Source of the DNA: an uncultured Eubacteriales bacterium
GTDB taxonomy: Bacteria; Bacillota; Clostridia; Oscillospirales; Oscillospiraceae
Direction of reading: 5' to 3'
Assembly (NCBI GenBank): GCA_900555665.1
Contig: USLX01000055.1
Coordinates: 1-12,148, forward strand
Length of the DNA: 12,148 nucleotides
The notes beneath the pieces are model-generated. The model was not told where the DNA came from. It made no database searches and saw nothing but the letters and a program-made list of their open reading frames with translations. The position numbers and the translations under genes were made by a program. Shown here piece after piece: positions 6,830-12,148 of the stretch. Within the stretch, counting starts at the first letter, position 1. Each line of letters opens with the position of its first letter.

Positions 6830-7583
6830 ATAAATTATATAAAAATCGTAATTCTTCCGCCGTCAGCGGACGATAATGTCCAGGCGGGAGATCGCCGAGG
6901 GTCAGGGGGCCTTCCGCGATGCGCTTCAGGCGCGTGACAGTGAGCCCGGCGCGCTCGGCGAGGCGGCGGATCTGGCGGTTTCGCCCTTCGTGAATGGTGA
7001 CGCGGAGCAGGGCGGTGGCGGATGGTGTGTCCGGGTGGCTGCCGGTACTGCAAGTGGGCGCTTTTTGGGACGTATGCAGAAGCTCCACCTTCGCCGGGGA
7101 TGTGGCGCGGCCGTCGATGACCAGGGGCTCGGAGAGCAGCCGCTCTGCGCCGGGGAGATATTGACTGACCCACAAAAGATAAACTTTTTCAACCTCTTTT
7201 CGCGGGTGCATAAGCTGATTCGCGAAATTTCCGTCATTTGTGAGGAGCAAAAGACCTTCGGAATTCAGATCCAGGCGGCCAACGGGATAGACGCGCGCGG
7301 GAAGGTCGGAGACGAGGTCCGCGACGGTCTTGCGGCCTTTTTCATCCGATAACGTGGTCACATAGCCGCGCGGCTTATTTAACATAATATATAGATGCTC
7401 CGGCGCGGCCTTTTTCAGGCGCACGCCGTCAACCTCGATGACATCCGTCAGTTCGTCGGCAGTATCGCCAAGCTGAGCGGTATTGCCGTTGACGCGGACG
7501 CGGCGGGCGAGAATGAGCTCCTCCGCCTTGCGCCGGGAGGCAACGCCGTGACGGGATAGTATTTTTTGAAGGCGTTCTTCCAT
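6828..7583 (-). CDS. rluB: 23S rRNA pseudouridine synthase, RluB/RsuA family
   Basis: A 251-residue enzyme that isomerises uridine to pseudouridine in ribosomal RNA. An N-terminal S4 RNA-binding domain (RLQKILSRHGVASRRKAEELI, 4-24, continuing to about 48) precedes the catalytic domain. That domain contains VGRLDLNSEGLLLLTNDG (101-118), where D105 is the catalytic aspartate. The conserved EGRNRQIRR (199-207) follows. Residues 171-190 form a slightly extended Ser/Thr-rich insertion before the last core strand. ATG 7583 was chosen because GGAGG stands 5 nt upstream and the S4 domain begins there; a longer frame upstream is only an overlap with the previous gene. It starts 1 nt after the stop of the carboxypeptidase gene. 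The exact target uridine (RluB versus RsuA type) is inferred from the usual Firmicutes name. Confidence 0.9.
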   Translation of the reverse strand: MEERLQKILSRHGVASRRKAEELILARRVRVNGNTAQLGDTADELTDVIEVDGVRLKKAAPEHLYIMLNKPRGYVTTLSDEKGRKTVADLVSDLPARVYPVGRLDLNSEGLLLLTNDGNFANQLMHPRKEVEKVYLLWVSQYLPGAERLLSEPLVIDGRATSPAKVELLHTSQKAPTCSTGSHPDTPSATALLRVTIHEGRNRQIRRLAERAGLTVTRLKRIAEGPLTLGDLPPGHYRPLTAEELRFLYNL

Positions 7584-7584
7584 A

Positions 7585-8832
7585 TTATCCTCCAAAGATT
7601 CGTTGAAATATCGATTTTTGAGGCGGTTTTTCCGGAACGGATTCCGCAAGAGAAAGCGGAATGGCGCCGATGCGGATGCCGTCCAGCCAGATCTCCAGCG
7701 TGGCGGATAGAGCGCCGCAGGGGGCAAAAAGCTGGTGCGGTGCAAGGAGACGGAAGGTGGGCGTTTCCGCGGAAGAGAGCGGATATTCAAAGGGGAAATC
7801 TGCAGTTAGGTTTACATAATCACATATCCCGCCGATTACAGGGATGGAGCCGACAACATCACCCTGCGACACAAGGTGACAGGTTTCATACTGTGAAAAG
7901 CCATAGTCGAGAAGGGCGGCATGATCCGCCCAGTCGTTGGGGTCGGCGATGGTGACGGCGATAAGGCGGCGGCCATTGCGCTCCGCAGCACTGACCAAAA
8001 TGCGGCCTGCGGTTCTGGTATAGCCGGTTTTTACGCCAATTGCGCCGGGATATTGCCATAAAAGTTTGTTGTGATTGGTGAGCTGCCGGTCGCCGATCTG
8101 GATGGATTTTGTCGAAACAAGGCGCAAAAATGCCTCATTTTGCAGGGCGTAGCGTGTCAGGCGGGCCAGGTCGAGCGCGGTGGAGTAATTTTCTTCGCTG
8201 TCCAGCCCATGCGGGTTGGAATAATGCGTACTTTCTAAGCCTAAAATATTGGATTTTTCGTTCATTTTTCTTGAAAATGATGATAAATCTCCGGAATCTG
8301 CGAGGGCGAGCGCTACGGCGGCGTCGTTTCCGGAACGGAGCATCAGGCCGTAGAGCAGTTCGCGCACAGTGAGGACTTCTCCGGATTTTAAATACAGAGA
8401 AGAGCCCTCAACTCCAACGGCTTCCGGCGGAATCACAACTTTTTGGTCAAGATTTCCGGACTCGCAGAGGAGAAGGGCGGTCATGATCTTGGTGGTGCTG
8501 GCGATGAGCGCGCGATCTGTTTCGTGAGAGGCATAGAGGAGGCGGCCACTGAAAGCGTCCAATAAAACAGCACTTTTTGCGGAAAGATGCAGCGGCTGAT
8601 TTGCGGCGTCGGTGCGGCAGGCGCTGCAGGACGCGGCGTGGCTTGGCTGCGGCAGGCTGCGGCAGGCGTTGCGGCACGCGGAGATTTGTACGGTTTTCAG
8701 GTCAGATCGCGCAAAATTTGCGGAAGTCTCTCCGATTTCTGCCGCGCTGCGGGCCGCGGCGGCCCCATGGGCAGACAGGAGAAACAGGACAGCGGCGAAT
8801 GCTGCTGCCCTGATGATCCGGCTTCGGTTCAT
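7585..8832 (-). CDS. D-alanyl-D-alanine carboxypeptidase (DacF/PBP5-type, S11 family)
   Basis: A 415-residue secreted penicillin-binding protein that trims the terminal D-Ala from peptidoglycan stem peptides. A signal peptide spans about 1-27 (hydrophobic AAAFAAVLFLLSA, then AHGAAAA). The catalytic motifs are S112-T-T-K115, S167-G-N169 and K268-T-G270. A C-terminal PBP5_C-like beta domain follows from about 320. Between signal peptide and enzyme lies an unusual Ala-rich stretch with four cysteines (C53, C57, C69, C72). I chose ATG 8832 because GGGGTGAT stands 4 nt upstream; GTG 8841 and ATG 8838 are alternatives that add three or one residues. The place after gerW and before rluB suggests a role in forespore or cortex peptidoglycan, as for DacF or DacB of Bacillus, but a vegetative role is possible. 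Confidence 0.93.
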   Translation of the reverse strand: MNRSRIIRAAAFAAVLFLLSAHGAAAARSAAEIGETSANFARSDLKTVQISACRNACRSLPQPSHAASCSACRTDAANQPLHLSAKSAVLLDAFSGRLLYASHETDRALIASTTKIMTALLLCESGNLDQKVVIPPEAVGVEGSSLYLKSGEVLTVRELLYGLMLRSGNDAAVALALADSGDLSSFSRKMNEKSNILGLESTHYSNPHGLDSEENYSTALDLARLTRYALQNEAFLRLVSTKSIQIGDRQLTNHNKLLWQYPGAIGVKTGYTRTAGRILVSAAERNGRRLIAVTIADPNDWADHAALLDYGFSQYETCHLVSQGDVVGSIPVIGGICDYVNLTADFPFEYPLSSAETPTFRLLAPHQLFAPCGALSATLEIWLDGIRIGAIPLSLAESVPEKPPQKSIFQRIFGG

Positions 8833-8942
8833 AAACATCACCCCGGCCTAGTTTGCGCGGGGAGGATGGCGGAGATGCGTGTCAAATTCCGGAAGCAAGC
8901 CGGCAGAATTTTATCCCCGGTACGCGCGCTGATAATCGGAAC

Positions 8943-9335
8943 TTATTCTGCGCCGGACTTACGCTCTTTGAGGAAGGACTCTGCACGGTCAATCAGATCG
9001 GGGAGCTGCTCGATGAGGCGATCCATCGAAGTGGAGGCCGGCTCGGCAATGGGGAGCATGCGGACATTGCCGTCGCGGATGATGAGGAACGCGATGGGCG
9101 TGATCTTGACGGCGCCGCCGGCGCCGCCGCCAAAGGAATTGTCGCGGTTTGCCGGGGTATTTTTGGTTGCAAAATCGGAGCCGCCTGCGCCATAGCCGAT
9201 GGAGACTTTGGTTACGGGGAGGATGGTGACGCCATCGGGCGTGGTGATGGGATCGCCGATGACAGTATTGACGTCGATCATGTCCTTGATCTTCGCCATG
9301 GTGGAGGTCATCATATCAGACAGGGGATGGTTCAT
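8943..9335 (-). CDS. gerW: GerW/YtfJ-family sporulation protein
   Basis: A 130-residue protein of the GerW (YtfJ, Spore_YtfJ) family, which in Bacillus is made in the forespore and is needed for normal germination. The family pattern is visible: VNTVIGDPITTPDGVTILPV (22-41), VSIGYGAGG (44-52), a Gly-rich GGGAGGAVKITPIAFLII (69-86), then a C-terminal helix. No signal peptide or membrane segment is seen. Its ATG overlaps the stop of the DUF2953 gene. The two adjacent genes correspond to the ytfI-ytfJ pair known from Bacillus. It is good evidence that the host forms spores or descends from spore formers. A gap of 110 nt follows before the carboxypeptidase. Confidence 0.93.
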   Translation of the reverse strand: MNHPLSDMMTSTMAKIKDMIDVNTVIGDPITTPDGVTILPVTKVSIGYGAGGSDFATKNTPANRDNSFGGGAGGAVKITPIAFLIIRDGNVRMLPIAEPASTSMDRLIEQLPDLIDRAESFLKERKSGAE

Positions 9336-9979
9336 GTGCTTGCACCGCCTTTTTTCGATTCGTTGTAAAATTTCAGGAAGCCGATCCCGGCACGCAGGGC
9401 CAGCGCGAGGGCACGGCCGATGGTGACGGTGAGGATCAGGTGTGCGTCTACGGTCAGTTTGGTACTATTATAATCCAGAATCGGGCGGATGTCACGCTTT
9501 TTTATCACAAACAGCCGGTCGAGCGCGGGCATCAGCGCGCCGACTGCGGCCCACGCCTGCCCATAGTGCAGGGCGGCGTCGGCCGGGTCGTCGCTGCCGA
9601 AGCGGAGATAGAGTGTGAGCTCGTCTACGCGGAGCTTGCGGCGGAGATCGCCGAGCGTTTCAAGCGCGAGGTTCGCGAGGCGGAGCAGACCGTCGAAGCC
9701 GCCTGGGATTTTGAATTTTTTTTGTTCCGGCTGCGCTGCGGGCGTTGCCGGGGGCTCATGCGCGGGCGGCGGGGACGGCTTTTTTGCCGGCTTCGGCGGC
9801 TTTGCCGGTTTTTCCTTTTTGGGCTTTTTCGGCAGGAGCTGGAGCTTGAGGAAGCCGAGTTTTGCCGAGAGAAGCATGCCGTCTTCTCCGTAGGCCGCGT
9901 CGACGCCGACAGGGATGCAGCCGATCAGCACCAGAACGGCGAGGATCACGAGCACGGTCATCCACCACGTCCAGCTCAT
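9332..9979 (-). CDS. DUF2953-domain membrane protein (YtfI-like)
   Basis: A 215-residue protein of unknown function. One N-terminal membrane helix (about 7-26, VLVILAVLVLIGCIPVGV) is followed by a beta-rich segment, then a strongly charged Lys/Pro/Ala linker (about 51-88). The DUF2953 core at the C-terminus includes YLRFGSDDPADAALHYGQAWAA (124-145) and a final segment with ILTVTIGRALALALRAG. Members of the family usually stand directly before gerW/ytfJ, as here, and are presumed to work with it. Both ends overlap neighbours as ATGA (scpB before, gerW after). The topology, with the domain outside or in the intermembrane space of the forespore, is not determined by the sequence. Confidence 0.85.
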   Translation of the reverse strand: MSWTWWMTVLVILAVLVLIGCIPVGVDAAYGEDGMLLSAKLGFLKLQLLPKKPKKEKPAKPPKPAKKPSPPPAHEPPATPAAQPEQKKFKIPGGFDGLLRLANLALETLGDLRRKLRVDELTLYLRFGSDDPADAALHYGQAWAAVGALMPALDRLFVIKKRDIRPILDYNSTKLTVDAHLILTVTIGRALALALRAGIGFLKFYNESKKGGAST

Positions 9980-10566
9980 GACTGGCCCTCCGTGGAGGAT
10001 GCGGGCTGCGCGGCGTCGAGATCGAGCCGGAGCTGCTCTTTTTTGACCGCAATATCGACCTTTTCGATGTCGGGCAGGTCAGCCAGGGACTCGAGGCCGA
10101 AGACGCGGAGAAAGTCCGGCGTCGTTTCATACAAAATCGGACGGCCGGGGACGTTCAGACGGCCGCATTCGCGGATGAGCTTTTTCGTGAGCAGGGCGCT
10201 GACGGAATAGGCGCTGTCGACGCCGCGGATCGTCTCGACATAGGCCTTGGTCGCGGGCTGATAGTAGGCGATGACCGTGAGCGTCTCAAGCTGGGAGGGC
10301 GAGAGCTTCGGCGGTTTGCGCGTCTCGAGCGTTTTCGTGACGTATTCGGCCATTTCGGCGGAGGAGCACATCTGATAGGCGTTCTCAAGCCTGACGATGC
10401 GGATGCCGCTGCGGTTGAAAGAAAGGGCGCTCATGAGGGCCTCGCATTCGCGGTAGATCTCGGATTCGTCCACTTGCAGGGATTCGGCGAGGCGGGAGGC
10501 CGCGACCGGCTCGCCCGCAGCGAAGAGGACGGCCATCAGGGCGCGCTGAAGATCATTTTGTTCCAT
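9976..10566 (-). CDS. scpB: Segregation and condensation protein B
   Basis: A 196-residue subunit of the SMC-ScpA-ScpB complex that compacts and separates the origin regions of the nucleoid. It consists of two winged-helix domains (about 5-80 and 88-160). The second carries the family signature: LTVIAYYQPATKAYVETIRG (96-115) and GRPILYETTPDFLRVFGL (141-158). ScpB dimers bind the linker of ScpA, whose gene is directly upstream with a 9-nt gap. The SD AAGGAGG overlaps the scpA stop codon (TAAGGAGG), a typical sign of translational coupling. The C-terminal tail is short and variable. Confidence 0.96.
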   Translation of the reverse strand: MEQNDLQRALMAVLFAAGEPVAASRLAESLQVDESEIYRECEALMSALSFNRSGIRIVRLENAYQMCSSAEMAEYVTKTLETRKPPKLSPSQLETLTVIAYYQPATKAYVETIRGVDSAYSVSALLTKKLIRECGRLNVPGRPILYETTPDFLRVFGLESLADLPDIEKVDIAVKKEQLRLDLDAAQPASSTEGQS

Positions 10567-10575
10567 AAAGCCTCC

Positions 10576-11361
10576 TTATCCGGCATTGACAGGCTCGTCC
10601 GGGTCTTTGAGATAGGTGATGGATGGGTTCGGTTCGTCGTCGATCGATACGGATTTGAGTTTACATAACTCTAAAAGGGCGAGGAAGGTTGCCACGATCT
10701 CGGAGCGGCTGCGGCTGCCCTGAAAGAGGGCCTTGAGGCGCAGGACGCCGTGTGAGAAGAGGCGGCGGACGATCTCGGTCGCCTTTTTCACGACGGGATA
10801 CGGCTCTGTGCCGACGATGCCCGCGAAGTTGGACACGGGCGGGGGCAGGCGGCGCTCAGACCGGTCGGCGATGTTGGCGAGAGCCGTGAGCAGGTCGGAC
10901 GGGTCGTGGCGGTAGCGGTAGGTCTGGTCTTTCTGATAAGGCTCCTGCCCCTTGGTGAAGAGACCGAGACCAATTTCGTTGCGGACGGAGAGCTGACTGG
11001 CCGCGAGCTTGATCTGCTCATAGGCCTCCTTGCTCTGGCGCTCACGCAGGGAGCGGATCAGAATTTCCATGTCGCTCTCGGCCTCCTCCTGCTCGGCCTT
11101 GGAGAGGAGCATGCGCGTTTTGATATACATGAGGTGGGAGGCCATGGCGATGAATTCGCTGGCGACTTCCATGTCCATGCGCTTGCGTTCGTCGAGCCAG
11201 GCGAGGTATTGCTCTAAGATGGAGGTGATGTTGACATCCTGGATTTCAATTTTATTTTTGCTGAGCAGCAGGAGGATGACGTCCAGCGGGCCGTCGAAAT
11301 CTTCGAGCGTTTCGGCCTTGGCGCGGACGACGCCATCGAGATGGTAGAGAGGTTCGTTCAT
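10576..11361 (-). CDS. scpA: Segregation and condensation protein A (kleisin)
   Basis: A 261-residue kleisin that bridges the SMC heads and carries ScpB. The N-terminal SMC-neck binding region shows the typical FDGPLDVILLLLSKNKIEIQDVNI (22-45), followed by ASHLMYIKTRMLL (74-86). The middle is a charged, flexible ScpB-binding region. The C-terminus (about 180-261) forms the winged helix that binds the SMC head cap, with EIVATFLALLELCKLKSV (221-238). The length is normal. Its ATG overlaps the stop of the M50 protease gene. smc itself is not in the window. Confidence 0.96.
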   Translation of the reverse strand: MNEPLYHLDGVVRAKAETLEDFDGPLDVILLLLSKNKIEIQDVNITSILEQYLAWLDERKRMDMEVASEFIAMASHLMYIKTRMLLSKAEQEEAESDMEILIRSLRERQSKEAYEQIKLAASQLSVRNEIGLGLFTKGQEPYQKDQTYRYRHDPSDLLTALANIADRSERRLPPPVSNFAGIVGTEPYPVVKKATEIVRRLFSHGVLRLKALFQGSRSRSEIVATFLALLELCKLKSVSIDDEPNPSITYLKDPDEPVNAG

Positions 11362-12032
11362 ACAAACAGTCCAATCAGGAAGGATACGGCGGAAGAAAGG
11401 CCGTTTAATAAGCCGGTGCGGAGAAAGTTCAGCGGCGTGTCAAGCACGTCGGCAAAGAGCAGAATGTAGAGCAGGATCATGCCGTAGCGCTCATAGTGCA
11501 TGAGCCAGGCGTAGGCGGAGTCCGGCAGGAGGGAGAAGAGGACTTTGCTGCCGTCGAGCGGGGGGATGGGGAAGAGGTTGAAGACGGCGAGGCCGGCGCT
11601 CAGGATTGCGGTATAGAGGAAGAAATAGCTGATGTAGTAGACCAGCGTGGTCTGCGGGAGGAAGAGATTGCAGCTGGCAAGGCAGATCAGGGCCAGAAAG
11701 GCCAGAATGACATTCGAGACGGGGCCGGCGAGCGCTGTGAGGGCCATGCCGGCGCGGCGGTTTCGGAAGCGGCGCATGTCGACGGGAACGGGTTTGGCCC
11801 AGCCAAAGTGGAAAATGGCCATCATGATGAGGCCGCCGATGTCGATGTGGCGGAGGGGATTGAGCGAGATGCGGCCCATGCGCTTGGCCGTGTCGTCGCC
11901 GAGCCAGTAGGCCGCCAGACCGTGGCACGATTCGTGCACGGTGATGCAGAGCAGGGAGGCGAGAACGATGATGAGCGTGTCAAGGAGGGTGTCGAAGTTG
12001 AGCTGGCGGAGCCAGGAGAGGAAGGTGGTCAT
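11358..12032 (-). CDS. Site-2-protease-like M50 family membrane metalloprotease
   Basis: A 224-residue polytopic membrane protein of the short M50B class. The zinc motif HESCH (33-37) lies in the first hydrophobic segment (about 18-42), and the third ligand is in FNLFPIPPLDG (151-161, D160). About five or six membrane helices are visible. No PDZ or CBS domain is present, so it belongs to the minimal S2P type (similar to YwhC of Bacillus), whose substrates are mostly unknown. ATG 12032 was chosen because AAAGG lies about 8 nt upstream; an in-frame extension to 12083 runs into the repeat and lacks a ribosome site. It is the first gene of the scpA-scpB cluster, a common clostridial order. I see no convincing promoter in the short stretch between it and the repeat. 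Confidence 0.92.
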   Translation of the reverse strand: MTTFLSWLRQLNFDTLLDTLIIVLASLLCITVHESCHGLAAYWLGDDTAKRMGRISLNPLRHIDIGGLIMMAIFHFGWAKPVPVDMRRFRNRRAGMALTALAGPVSNVILAFLALICLASCNLFLPQTTLVYYISYFFLYTAILSAGLAVFNLFPIPPLDGSKVLFSLLPDSAYAWLMHYERYGMILLYILLFADVLDTPLNFLRTGLLNGLSSAVSFLIGLFV

Positions 12033-12070
12033 AGGTGTTACCTTTGATGGTGTGATTTGAGATGAAAATG

Positions 12071-12148
12071 TAGGGGTGGGCAATGCCCGCCCGAAAGGCC
12101 CCCTCTACCAAGAGGGGGCTGTCATGCGAAGCATGACTGGGGGAGTTT
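12071..12148. repeat. Intergenic repeat made of three consecutive hairpins, cut by the window edge
   Basis: Three stem-loops follow each other closely: 12074-12081 with 12085-12092 (8 bp, one G-T, loop AAT); 12098-12106 with 12111-12119 (9 bp perfect, loop ACCA); 12121-12127 with 12131-12137 (7 bp perfect, loop GAA). A TGGGGGAGTTT end follows and the element may continue outside. From memory, similar hairpin chains recur between genes in gut Oscillospiraceae; this was not searched. None of the three is followed by a convincing T run on the minus strand. Confidence 0.6.

Noticed and set aside
8838..8862. Hairpin CCCCG/CGGGG that might hide the ribosome site of the carboxypeptidase gene
   Set aside because: The stem is only 5 bp with a 12-nt loop in GC-rich DNA, so chance is a good explanation, and no sensor motif is visible.
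8884..8889. TTGACA box upstream of the carboxypeptidase gene
   Set aside because: No acceptable -10 box stands 15-19 bp downstream, so it was not called a promoter.
11496..12047. Plus-strand frame of 183 codons opposite the M50 gene
   Set aside because: Glu/Gly/Asp-rich antisense shadow without start signal; the opposite strand encodes a clear HExxH membrane protease.
12033..12083. N-terminal extension of the M50 protease to 12083
   Set aside because: The added 17 residues run into the hairpin repeat, have no ribosome site, and precede the normal hydrophobic start of the family.

Overview
This window looks like chromosomal DNA from a GC-rich, spore-forming Clostridia bacterium, most likely a gut Oscillospiraceae relative of the Oscillibacter/Flavonifractor/Dysosmobacter kind. 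The reasons are a fused IspH-ribosomal protein S1 gene, the spore-associated GerW and carboxypeptidase genes, the gene order, and the style of the intergenic repeat at the right edge. The genus is an inference from memory of these families. All intact genes lie on the minus strand, so transcription runs from right to left.

Right half (about 12030 down to 6828): a tightly packed probable operon of a site-2-protease-like M50 membrane metalloprotease, scpA, scpB, a DUF2953 membrane protein, gerW (ytfJ), a secreted D-alanyl-D-alanine carboxypeptidase and an RluB-type rRNA pseudouridine synthase. Neighbours overlap by ATGA or are 1-9 nt apart, except for a 110-nt gap before the carboxypeptidase. 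The set joins chromosome condensation (ScpAB with SMC), envelope and spore cortex functions, and ribosome modification. Upstream of it, at 12071-12148, sits a chain of three hairpins that looks like a dispersed intergenic repeat and runs off the window.

Middle and left (6786 down to 1359): a second probable operon with a clear sigma-A-like promoter (TTGCAA, 17 bp, TAAAAT) and palindromic operator candidates. It encodes a MurR/RpiR-type regulator, an HI0933-family FAD oxidoreductase, cytidylate kinase, a PlsC-type acyltransferase, and a 650-residue IspH-S1 fusion. It ends at a strong intrinsic terminator with a weaker second one behind it. The fusion gene carries a well-formed internal Shine-Dalgarno sequence and ATG exactly at the IspH/S1 junction. 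One gene may therefore yield both the bifunctional protein and a free four-domain S1 protein; this is the most interesting point in the window.

Left edge (1 to about 1165): the C-terminal part of a large serine recombinase of the TnpX/Tn4451 type. It lacks its catalytic domain and ends abruptly next to a perfect 13-bp stem-loop. It marks the scar of an old mobile element, or one end of an element that continues beyond the window. No tRNA, rRNA or CRISPR array was seen.
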